Of a DNA stretch of 64,000 nucleotides, positions 1 to 8,500 are shown one piece after another. This stretch comes from Parasphingorhabdus marina DSM 22363 (lineage in GTDB: Bacteria > Pseudomonadota > Alphaproteobacteria > Sphingomonadales > Sphingomonadaceae). The notes under the pieces were generated by a model. The model saw nothing but the letters and a program-made list of their open reading frames with translations. It had not been told where the DNA came from and ran no database searches. The translations under genes were made by a program, and so were the position numbers. Each line of letters begins with the position of its first letter. Positions within the stretch are counted from its first letter, which is position 1. The stretch is taken from assembly GCF_900128895.1 (NCBI RefSeq), contig NZ_FSQW01000001.1, forward strand, positions 248,001 through 312,000. The letters run 5' to 3'.

Positions 1-37
1 AAAGCGTGATCTGATCGAGTTTCTGAAACAGCTTTAG
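1..37 (+). CDS. 3' end of a truncated gene, possibly c-type cytochrome
   Basis: Only the last eleven codons are inside the window, reading KRDLIEFLKQL followed by TAG at 35-37. A C-terminus of the form DLIxFLKxL is common in class I cytochromes c and di-haem cytochrome peroxidases, but eleven residues cannot prove this. The gene converges on the minus-strand nitroreductase-like gene, and the two stop codons overlap (34-37). Confidence 0.4.
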   Translation, partial: KRDLIEFLKQL

Positions 38-1011
38 ACCAGAACGTCTTCCAACGGCAGGCGCGCCCTGACCGGCGTTGGTTCCTCGCCACGTCTGCCA
101 ATACGAAACGAACTGACCAGTCGCCGACTTTCGGCGATGCCATAGTCCCGCATGATCGCCCTGGAAGCCTCCAGATCATCGGCAAGTGCTGCCAGAACCG
201 TGGCACCAAAGCCTGCCGCTTCGATACTGAGCCAAAGGCGATAAAACTGGATTCCACTCTCAAATGGGTCTTCGTCCCGTGGCCGGTGGAACAGGATAAC
301 AGCCGCCGCATTTTTAAATTTGGCTTCTTCCTTCAACAGCGCTGGAGCCAGTCCCAGTCGATGACAAAGTCGAAAGGCTGGCCCTAATATGAGAGCGGCC
401 CCCAGTTTCTCGATGCCGCCCAGTGCCATGGCATCGGCATTCAAACCATCGCGCGACCAGTCGGGATGACGACGGCTGATCCGCATCCAGCCGAGAAGCT
501 CGCTCCTGAAATCATCGTCATTCACAAATTTGTAGCTGGAATGATCATATCTTCGGGCCAGGTTTCGCAATTCTTCAGGATCAGAGGCGATGATTGCATC
601 CGGGGCCGAGAGTTTTTGAGCGGCATATCTGTCATCCTTTGTCGGGGTAACGAATTTGCGTCGCCATGACTGCCGAGCATGCACCAAGGCAGATAGTGGG
701 TCTGGTTCGTCTTTTTGCTCGAGTTTATATCTGGCTACCACCCGCAACGGATTGGGGACATTCTCAGGTTGGGTCTGATGGGCTTGCACGGTCCAGCCTT
801 TCGCAGATGCAGCTAGTCTGAAGCCTTCCGCCGCCGCGCCCAGGCTGATACCGGCGTCGTTACAGCCGGGATCACCGATGGCAAGCCGGCGAGATTTGTC
901 CTCAAAAAGTGTGACGCCATCCGTTTCCAGTCGCCAGCGGGCCGGTTGCACATTGTGGACACTGGGAGCCAGCAACGCTTCTTCGACCAGAGAAATCAGC
1001 AATTCTCTCAT
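34..1011 (-). CDS. nitroreductase-fold flavoprotein, Acg-like
   Basis: This 325-residue protein resembles the Acg-type branch of the nitroreductase superfamily. Near the N-terminus it has APSVHNVQPARW, the phosphate/FMN-contacting pattern of that branch (APSxHNxQPW), followed by LAIGDPG, and a C-terminal FRIGR segment. Such proteins bind FMN, or in some Acg homologues sequester it; no specific substrate can be read here. It is the last gene of a five-gene leftward operon and overlaps the upstream acetyltransferase gene by four bases (1008-1011). Pairing of a nitroreductase with an E1-like enzyme two genes upstream recalls azole-forming peptide pathways, but no YcaO protein or precursor peptide is visible. 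Confidence 0.75.
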   Translation of the reverse strand: MRELLISLVEEALLAPSVHNVQPARWRLETDGVTLFEDKSRRLAIGDPGCNDAGISLGAAAEGFRLAASAKGWTVQAHQTQPENVPNPLRVVARYKLEQKDEPDPLSALVHARQSWRRKFVTPTKDDRYAAQKLSAPDAIIASDPEELRNLARRYDHSSYKFVNDDDFRSELLGWMRISRRHPDWSRDGLNADAMALGGIEKLGAALILGPAFRLCHRLGLAPALLKEEAKFKNAAAVILFHRPRDEDPFESGIQFYRLWLSIEAAGFGATVLAALADDLEASRAIMRDYGIAESRRLVSSFRIGRRGEEPTPVRARLPLEDVLV

Positions 1012-2108
1012 TGCGGGATTGACTTCCGAAACAGGTGCAGATTTTGCAGCGGCCGCGCGCCGATTTTTTCCATCTGCCTCAGGCTCGCCGGGTTTTCATC
1101 AGCAATCCATGTAATGCCAAGCTGTTCATATTTCGCCTGGCGCAGGGCAGCTATTGTCCGATTTAGCATCGCGCCCATCAATCCCTGGCCATGGTGATCC
1201 TTGGCGACCGAATAAAAAATGATGACCGCCCGTCGCCGATTCAAGCGGTAGCGAAGAAAATGGATTGGCGTCATCAGACGGAACCGGGAACGGGTGGCGG
1301 TCAAAAACCCGTTCAGATCAGGGATACAGATAACAGTCCCAACAGGTCGATCATCATGCATCAAAATGGAAGATAAACGCGGATCAAGGATCGACATCAT
1401 CTCCCCGGCCTGAAATTGAAACTCTTCCGGGGTAAGCGGAACAAACATGGGATTTTCATCAAATCCGTCGTTCAGCACAATGCGCGCATCTTCAAAACGC
1501 TGCTGAAATTCGGATTTGTCAACCGGTGCAAAATGGTAACCGCGACGTGTCAGATCGTCGAAATCGGCGCGTGGCGGAACGGCGGTATCCAGATCCACTT
1601 CAAATGTCGTCATCGGGAACCAAGCTTCATACCCATGGGCAGTGAGCAGTTCGGGGATATGCCGGGGGTTTGCGATCATATCAGTGTACGCGCGAGCACC
1701 GAAACCGTCAGTCATCACTCCCGCTTGCTGCATTGCAGTAAGATTAAAATTGCCGACAAGCTCGTCACACCCCTGATCACGTGCAAATATTTCCGCAGCG
1801 TTCAGCAATGTTCCCGCTATTTCGGGGTCATTCGCACAGTCAAAAAACCCAAATTGGGCGCGATTTGTCCCATGCCGCGCATTGGACTTTTTATAGACCA
1901 GCGAAATTATTCTGCCCTTTGCCTTGCCGTCGACATGTGCTGTCCAGAAAGCATAGGGATTGTTGTCAAGAAGCAAGGGGTTCTTGCTTTCATCGAGCAT
2001 TCTGAAAATATCCGATCGCAAAGGGGAAACATAGCCGTCTTCGCGTGCGTAAACGTTGAATGGCACATCAAAAAAAGCCTGCCGGTCTCCCGTATGCAAC
2101 TTGATCAT
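1008..2108 (-). CDS. GNAT-like N-acetyltransferase, large two-lobed form
   Basis: The protein has 366 residues, about twice a single GNAT domain. The C-terminal half has GNAT features: a beta-strand IIFYSVAKDHHGQG that fits the pyrophosphate-binding loop, then LGITWIADENPASLRQMEKIGARP, typical of motif B (neighbouring residues before the final strand). The N-terminal half (FNVYAREDGYVSPL, later QFGFFDC) looks like a degenerate second GNAT lobe. Acceptor unknown. It starts at 2108 within ATGA of the upstream membrane-protein stop, so translation is probably coupled. Confidence 0.7.
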   Translation of the reverse strand: MIKLHTGDRQAFFDVPFNVYAREDGYVSPLRSDIFRMLDESKNPLLLDNNPYAFWTAHVDGKAKGRIISLVYKKSNARHGTNRAQFGFFDCANDPEIAGTLLNAAEIFARDQGCDELVGNFNLTAMQQAGVMTDGFGARAYTDMIANPRHIPELLTAHGYEAWFPMTTFEVDLDTAVPPRADFDDLTRRGYHFAPVDKSEFQQRFEDARIVLNDGFDENPMFVPLTPEEFQFQAGEMMSILDPRLSSILMHDDRPVGTVICIPDLNGFLTATRSRFRLMTPIHFLRYRLNRRRAVIIFYSVAKDHHGQGLMGAMLNRTIAALRQAKYEQLGITWIADENPASLRQMEKIGARPLQNLHLFRKSIPQ

Positions 2109-3286
2109 TTGACTGCTCCCTCTGCCAAACGCGCCACGATGTCCAATTCGGTTTCTACAACATCATCGGTACCCAGCGGACCACATGCCAGCGCCAGAAA
2201 TTCCGGAGGCGTCTTTCGCAGCCTTACGAGATGCGATGCAGCATGTGCTGCAAGCAAATTTTCTTTCGCCATCGTGGCGTCTTGATCGACCCTGGTGCGC
2301 ACCGACACGACCCGAAAGTCTGCGAATTGCGAGACAATTTGTTCGTCATATATTGCGAGATCTTCACTATCTATCACGGTGCCATTCGCCAAAGTCGGGT
2401 GCGCTGACAATAAAGCCGTCAAGCTGGCTTGGTCAGGTAGTGCTCTCAAGCTTGGCAAAAGCGAAGCCGAAGGCCGTCGCCGACTGTTCAACTCGCGCTG
2501 TCGCTGCAAGACAAGCATTGCAGTGATCACGGCCGCAATGATGAAGAAAAGCCTGACCAGCACAGTCTGTGTTTCACCTGGCACCAGAAACGTGACCAAA
2601 ATGGTGAGCAATGCTGCCGAGACAAAAACACCAAGACAGTCAAGCAGTATCCATCGCGGCGACGCGGTCTGGGCCTGTATGCGTGTGACCGATAACACAA
2701 ACAGCAAAATTCCCAACGCTCCGGTACGAATGGGCAGTTCGGGAAAAATACTGCGAAAATCGCCCAGTGCGAAGGGGAGAGATAACAGCATCGCCATTGC
2801 CAGACTATCGACAGCGGCCGTCTCTGAAGGGGCAAGATCATGTTTCCGGTGAAGAAACAACAGGCCGACTGTCGTAACCAGCATGATGATTTGAAACGCA
2901 GAAAGAGCGGCAATCGCAAATTGCGGCCATAGACTGCCGGTGATCACGGCCAGCAGGCTGAAGCCAATAGATCCAAAAAGTGCGATCCATTTAACAAGTG
3001 GGGGCGCATGGCGACGGAGCAGCTGTTCAGCCAGTAACAAGGCAAAGAAAGGCAACCAGGCAGCAGCAAGCAACGCGCCGATTTCGAAAATCGCCGAAAT
3101 CTGGAACCAGGCCAGGAGCCGCATCAGAAGCAGCGCGGCGATCGCCCGAAAAAGAAGTTGCAAACAGCGCTCGGAAGAGGATGAAACCGCTGTGCTAACC
3201 CGAACCGCTGGCGTTGCAATCAAAACACAACCCAGAGCAATCAGGTTGATTGCCAGATCGGCGACCAGGGTCGGCGTAAATATCAT
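2105..3286 (-). CDS. polytopic membrane protein of unknown function
   Basis: I do not recognise a family. The 393-residue product has about seven to eight hydrophobic segments in its first 270 residues, beginning right after the start (MIFTPTLVADLAINLIALGC), then a charged stretch (QRQRELNSRRRP) and a soluble C-terminal region of about 120 residues. The start at 3286 is chosen because its ATG overlaps the stop of the ThiF-like gene; a longer frame to 3349 would run into that gene. Its place between an E1-like enzyme and two acetyltransferases suggests export, or membrane anchoring of a modification pathway. Confidence 0.65.
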   Translation of the reverse strand: MIFTPTLVADLAINLIALGCVLIATPAVRVSTAVSSSSERCLQLLFRAIAALLLMRLLAWFQISAIFEIGALLAAAWLPFFALLLAEQLLRRHAPPLVKWIALFGSIGFSLLAVITGSLWPQFAIAALSAFQIIMLVTTVGLLFLHRKHDLAPSETAAVDSLAMAMLLSLPFALGDFRSIFPELPIRTGALGILLFVLSVTRIQAQTASPRWILLDCLGVFVSAALLTILVTFLVPGETQTVLVRLFFIIAAVITAMLVLQRQRELNSRRRPSASLLPSLRALPDQASLTALLSAHPTLANGTVIDSEDLAIYDEQIVSQFADFRVVSVRTRVDQDATMAKENLLAAHAASHLVRLRKTPPEFLALACGPLGTDDVVETELDIVARLAEGAVK

Positions 3287-4164
3287 TGGGCCATCATTTT
3301 CTTCAGGAAGCGGCGCACAAGAATCGCTTTGGGTGCGGCCAGCAACCACGGCAGCGGGCGCTCTACCCGAACCTCATGCGGATTGAAGAAATATCCCCGA
3401 TAGTCGGTGCCAGAATTTCGACCGAGCAGATGATGAACCGCTTCCTGCGCCATCATGGTGCCGGCAAGGGTCACCATGGTAGAAAAGGAAAAGCGAGACC
3501 GTCGTCCAGCCGCCACATCTGCAGCGACATCAAGGTCAACATGCTTGTGCGATGATGAATGTGTGAGGACATATTCGATCTCGCGGACCAGGCATTCATT
3601 TCGCATATCATCGGTAACATCCTTCCAGTCCACACCGACGGTTGGATATCCCAAACGTTCCTCAAGACGCGGATCGTCCGGACCGACCACGGTTACCGAT
3701 GGCAAAGGGGAGGCATAGGCATCTATCAGGGTGCGTCGATGCTTTGCCGCGCAGCGATAGAGATGCACGCCAGCGGCTGCATCATCCATACCATTAACCA
3801 GGATATCATGGTTCGGGACGATCTCTTCCAGTTGCTCGGTCCATTCTCCGCCCAGCACTGCTATCTCGACTCCGGGATTTATCCCTTTGGCCTCTCTGGC
3901 GGCGGCCTTCGCCTTGTGCACGCCCACGCTATCCATGTTGGCAAAGAGTTGCCGATTAAGGTTCGATACTTCGAAACCATCCAGATCAGCAATGGTGAAC
4001 CTTCCGATTCCAGCGCGCAACAAGGCCATGAAAACTGCACCGCCCATACCACCCACTCCCGGAATGAAAACGGAAGAATTGCGCAGCTTTTGCTGCTCTG
4101 CGGCGTCTACAAACCCGAAATTCCGGGTTGTCATTTCTTCATAGCTGAATGTTTCTTGAGTCAT
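3283..4164 (-). CDS. E1-like ThiF/MoeB/HesA-family adenylyltransferase
   Basis: A 293-residue Rossmann-fold protein with the hallmark nucleotide loop GVGGMGG near residue 37, the acidic strand end IADLDGFEVSNLNRQ (the NLNRQ of E1 enzymes contacts ATP) and the NGMDD segment typical of ThiF domains. Family members adenylate a C-terminal carboxylate of a carrier protein or peptide, or a small substrate. No CxxC zinc motifs are evident, and no obvious ubiquitin-like partner is encoded nearby. Both ends overlap neighbours by ATGA junctions, so it sits at the core of the five-gene unit. Confidence 0.85.
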   Translation of the reverse strand: MTQETFSYEEMTTRNFGFVDAAEQQKLRNSSVFIPGVGGMGGAVFMALLRAGIGRFTIADLDGFEVSNLNRQLFANMDSVGVHKAKAAAREAKGINPGVEIAVLGGEWTEQLEEIVPNHDILVNGMDDAAAGVHLYRCAAKHRRTLIDAYASPLPSVTVVGPDDPRLEERLGYPTVGVDWKDVTDDMRNECLVREIEYVLTHSSSHKHVDLDVAADVAAGRRSRFSFSTMVTLAGTMMAQEAVHHLLGRNSGTDYRGYFFNPHEVRVERPLPWLLAAPKAILVRRFLKKMMAQ

Positions 4165-5096
4165 TTTGCAGGCCTTAAACTTCCTAGACTTTTATTTGCT
4201 GCGAGCCACTGAATGGTTGGGGCCAGCAATGCCTGAACCCCAAGCACCAAAAGCTGAACAGCCAGTTTCGGAAGTGCCGAATTGGGTACAGAACGCATCA
4301 GATAGGTTCGTGCGGTAGCCAGGTTGAGTTGCCCAACCTGCAAGATATCATCGCCTCTTTCATAGTCGAGCCACTCTTCGCAAAGCGCATTATACTGTTC
4401 ATCACGATGTTTGGCAGCGCTTTCAAAACTCTTCTTCAGATTGTCTGATCCACCTGTATATGCGTTGGTGATGATGAAGCGTCGGTCGTCAAAACCTGCT
4501 TCCATCCCGACGCCAAAGAAATGTCGATGATCGCGCATAATCTGTTTGGCCACATGGCCATGCGCAAACGTGGGTGCCGATGTAGTTTCTTGACCCGGCC
4601 AGACACTATCGAATGTTTCTGCCACCATCCCGACAACAGCTGGCACCTGAGTCACGCTGCTGATCCAAAGCGGCCGCATTTGCTGTCGCACAAACAGCAA
4701 AAGGCAGGTCAGGCCATATAAAATCCAAGAAAGTCCGCCACTTCGATAATTGGGGTCAACCATCACAAGGCCCAGATGAACAACCTGAATCTCTTCCGCT
4801 CCCAATTTGGCATCCATCAGCGGCAAAGCGTTAAATGCAATGGGCCGACCGGACTCGCGGTCACTTATCAGTGTTATGATCGTTCTCTCACGTGCCTGCA
4901 GATCATCGCCAAATATTCCATAATCCAAGGGTTCCGGCAGCGACGATGCGACAACAGACTGGCACTTGGCCAGCAATTGCTCCACCTCTGCTTCGTCCAT
5001 CCAGAGGCCGGGACGTTCCACTATCCGGACATCGATATTCTTGGAGGGCCGGAAACGGATGTCCAGATAAGGGGCTGTCAGTATTTTCCAGATCAT
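4161..5096 (-). CDS. GNAT-like acetyltransferase, first gene of the E1/nitroreductase operon
   Basis: The 311-residue product contains a probable GNAT core: the strand VVHLGLVMVDPNYRSGGLSWILYGL matches the CoA-binding strand-loop-helix (V-x-P-x-YR-x-GG/L). The N-terminal 90 residues and the C-terminal 90 residues are not assigned; the C-terminus has a hydrophobic helix (LAVQLLVLGVQALLA) that could touch the membrane. It is the first gene of the leftward unit. Its ATG has only a weakly placed GGAGG about 13 bases upstream, so the exact start is uncertain. Confidence 0.6.
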   Translation of the reverse strand: MIWKILTAPYLDIRFRPSKNIDVRIVERPGLWMDEAEVEQLLAKCQSVVASSLPEPLDYGIFGDDLQARERTIITLISDRESGRPIAFNALPLMDAKLGAEEIQVVHLGLVMVDPNYRSGGLSWILYGLTCLLLFVRQQMRPLWISSVTQVPAVVGMVAETFDSVWPGQETTSAPTFAHGHVAKQIMRDHRHFFGVGMEAGFDDRRFIITNAYTGGSDNLKKSFESAAKHRDEQYNALCEEWLDYERGDDILQVGQLNLATARTYLMRSVPNSALPKLAVQLLVLGVQALLAPTIQWLAANKSLGSLRPAK

Positions 5097-5147
5097 GAAA
5101 TAGAGAGGCCTCCGACCACACCCATCTAGAACATAACTCTAAAGAAA

Positions 5148-5585
5148 TCACTTAACTTTCTTGATCGCTGTCACAACAAAAACGTAGTCCCTCAAACAAA
5201 AATTGTGAACGACTTGGCTACCATAATACTTCCTCGCCAGCAGACGATCAGCATCAGTTTGTCCTGTTTGAAGTGCATCATATGGCACGACATTTCCTTC
5301 GATTGCCACTTGTTTGCGATCAAATTTTCGCCAGAAATCTCGCGGTTGGTTTGTACCATTTATGAGACTCACACATTTTTTGTTCTCGTGTTGAGTATAT
5401 GGGTCATAACTGGAAAAATTTTTGTTTGGGAAAAGCGTCCATTCCCCTCTAGAATCGAACCAACCGGAAAGCGATTTTGTCCTTTCAACGATAACCAGTT
5501 CTTTATTCGACATTGACGTGTGCGAGCAAGAACAAAGCAGGGTCAACGACAATCCCAGGATGAACGTATTGTGCAAGATATTCAT
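5148..5585 (-). CDS. small lipoprotein, probable immunity protein for the RHS toxin
   Basis: A 145-residue protein with a lipoprotein-type leader: hydrophobic segment FILGLSLTLL followed by CSCSH, where Cys20 could be lipidated. The mature part resembles nothing I recognise. Its ATG overlaps the TGA of the RHS gene (5582-5585), the usual layout of polymorphic toxin and immunity pairs. The coding sequence is visibly AT-richer than its neighbours and uses AAA, AAT and TTT codons freely, a common sign of recently acquired toxin tips and immunity genes. An envelope-located immunity protein would suit a toxin acting in the periplasm; that is inference. Confidence 0.65.
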   Translation of the reverse strand: MNILHNTFILGLSLTLLCSCSHTSMSNKELVIVERTKSLSGWFDSRGEWTLFPNKNFSSYDPYTQHENKKCVSLINGTNQPRDFWRKFDRKQVAIEGNVVPYDALQTGQTDADRLLARKYYGSQVVHNFCLRDYVFVVTAIKKVK

Positions 5586-8500
5586 TTACAACCTTTGCCC
5601 CTTCCAGATGGCGGAACCGAAGGTTTCCGCCCACTCAAAGTAATCGGACGCGATCCGCGAGGTGCGCCAACAGGTAGCACCCATGTTCCCCTACTATTTA
5701 TATTGTAAACGTGAAATGACTGTGCCTGCGTGTAGTCGCCTGCCCCCGGCCAGGCCCGTGCCCATTTTGGATGCGTATGAATCAGAGCAAAAATCTGGGA
5801 GTTATCGGGAACTGGGCCAGCGGGTGTGATAGCCCCTAAGACATTCCCGCAGGAATCTGTAGCCTCTATGGCTTTGACTGGAATGTGTAGAATCTCCAAC
5901 TGAAGATTTACGATCCACAGTTGTTCGAGTGGGTAAGCGAGGTTCAAATCTATATCGACACCTGCCAGCGACTTTTCCTTCCTAGCCTTAACCACAATTT
6001 CATTGACTCGCAAAAATTTACGAATGGGGGTAATTACCGAAACACCAAGTCTTTTGAAAAGCGAACTTATATTGTCCAATGCAATGCCGATACGCCTCTG
6101 GGCAGTAACTACAATTGCGCGCGCAGCCCCTCCACCTCCCGGGCTGGTAAAAGCGCTGTAGTGAGCTCCCTGACCGGGGCTATTGCTATCGTCGCTCCCT
6201 TCTTGACCACTTTCCCGGTCTCCAAAATAAAAGCTCTGAACATTGTATCCTGTTACAACCCCGCCATTGCTGCCACCATGTGGACATATCCGCGTTCCGG
6301 TGCACCTACCGGACAGACCTTCTGGATCACCCAAATTAATCGGATCCCCACCGACATAAGCATACATATTCATCCCATCGCCATATCCAATAGGATCGGT
6401 CTGCAGGAACCGGCCCAGCGTCGGCGAGTAAATTCGCGCTTTGTAATGATAGAGCCCCAGATCTGCGAGCCACTGCTGTCCGGTGTACTGGAACCTTCCA
6501 ATATTTGTAGACGCAGGAATGCCATAGTCGTCATAGGCATTGAGCTGTATGACACCCCCTGAGCCGTTGGTGAGCGCAATGACACTGCCGCGCTCGTCCT
6601 TGTGGAGATAGCGCTTGTCGCTGGTACCGGTGCCTTCATACCAGAGGATCGGGTCATCGGTGCCGGGGCCATGCACATATTTGCGCAGCACGGTGCCGGA
6701 AGCATTGTACTCTGCGATCAGATCTGCTCCATCATAGCCCATGCGCGTGGTTGCCGTGCCGGTGGTTTTGGCGAGCCGACCATAGGCATCATAGGTGAGC
6801 GTAACACCGCCCGGACCCGTGATCAGGCGGTTCTCATTGTCATAGGTATAGCTGTTGCCATTGCCATCATTGGTAAGATTCCCGCGTCCGTCATATGTGA
6901 GGGATAGCGCACCTGCTGCAGTCAGCTGGTTGAGGCCATTGACCGTATAGGGCCGGTCCACATTGTAATGATCCTGCCAGGCATAAGCGTTGTTGCTGCG
7001 GGTGAGCTGGCTGATCTGCGAGGCCGGATTATACTGGAACGTCGTGGTCAGGTCATTGGTGGTGCCGGACAGATTGCTGGTCAGCGATGCCATCCGGGAG
7101 GCCGTGTCATAGGCATAGTTGGTGACCGCGCCATTGCCATAGGTCAGCGACGAACGCCGGCCATTGGCATCATAGGCATAGGTGGCCAGTGTTGCCGAGC
7201 CGTTTTCCTTGATCTGATAGAGCGAGCCGTCGGTCTTGTAGCTGTAAGTGACATACATGCCGCCCCAGGTCATCCGCGTCCGGCGCGAGGCCACATCATA
7301 GAGATAGCTGGTAACACGCGATCCGCCGCCGGTGGTGTCGGTGACAGAGGTTAGGCGGCCCAATGCATCAAAAGCGTTGGTCAGGCCAGGTCCAGAAGTG
7401 GACCCTTCGCGGGCATAGGTCTGTCGGCCGGCGACATCATAGCCGTAAAATATTTGTCCGTGATGGCCTTGCGCTGCAGACCAGTAAATTCTCGATGTGA
7501 CGCGATTGAGTTTATCATAGGTATAACTGATCGATCTGTTATCGCGAGTTACGCGTCCAGTGACACTGTCATTGCTGTCGTAGGAGTACTCGTCGTAATC
7601 GGATGTAGAACTGCTACCGGTAGATGTTTTGTGAGGATATTGCGTTCTGAAGAGACGATCAAAACCATCATACAGATATTCAGTTTTGTTTCCTTCACCA
7701 TCCTTGACCCAATGAACGGTGCCATTGTCGCGATACCCATATTGCACCTCGTCGCTGACATCAGTGGTTCCCACAGCCGTCTGCACCTTGGTGACCCGGC
7801 TTGCTGCATCATAATAGTTCTTGGTAATCCGGTCCTGCCCATAGGTGCCGGTGGTGCCCATGGTGCAGGCGGAAGCCGGAAGCGATGCGAAGACCGCGGG
7901 GTTCATGCGCTGCGCGGTACACTGCAGGCGACTGGCGCTGTCATAACTGTACTGGGTGACGGCCAGCGTTGTGCTGCCCCCCTTGAACGTGGTTTTGGTG
8001 AGATTACTATTCACATCATATGTGTTTTCAGCAGTGTCCAGCACCGACATGGCGTTGAGCGCAGCCAGCGTGGAACTTGTGGCGGTGCCTTGCTCGACCT
8101 TGGTCACCCGGTCGCGACCATCATAGGTATAGCGGGTTGCCCGGCGCTTCATCACGCCGCCCGCATCCGGATCGGGACCGATCTCGCCAATGACTCGGTT
8201 CTTCTCATCATAATGATAGGTGGCTGTATCCGTTGTTCCAGATAGCGGACCGTTGACGGTCAGCAGGTTGCCATAGCTGTCATAGGTAAAGCTGGTCGTG
8301 GCCGCCAGCGTGCCATTGCCCGCAGAACGCGTGGTCGAGAGCAGTTGCAAGTTGTTGATCCCGCCATAGCTGAACGTGACCTTGGACTCGTTTGCGCTGC
8401 CAGAGCAGGTGGCGGCGGTGGTGCACTGCGTAATCGCCGTCACCAGATATATCGGTGTTGTCTCGGTCACGAACACGCCGCTGGCGTTCTTCTTTTTGCC

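Noticed and set aside
1416-2285. 289-codon plus-strand frame
   Set aside because: Antisense to the GNAT gene and the end of the membrane-protein gene; no start signal or recognisable domain.
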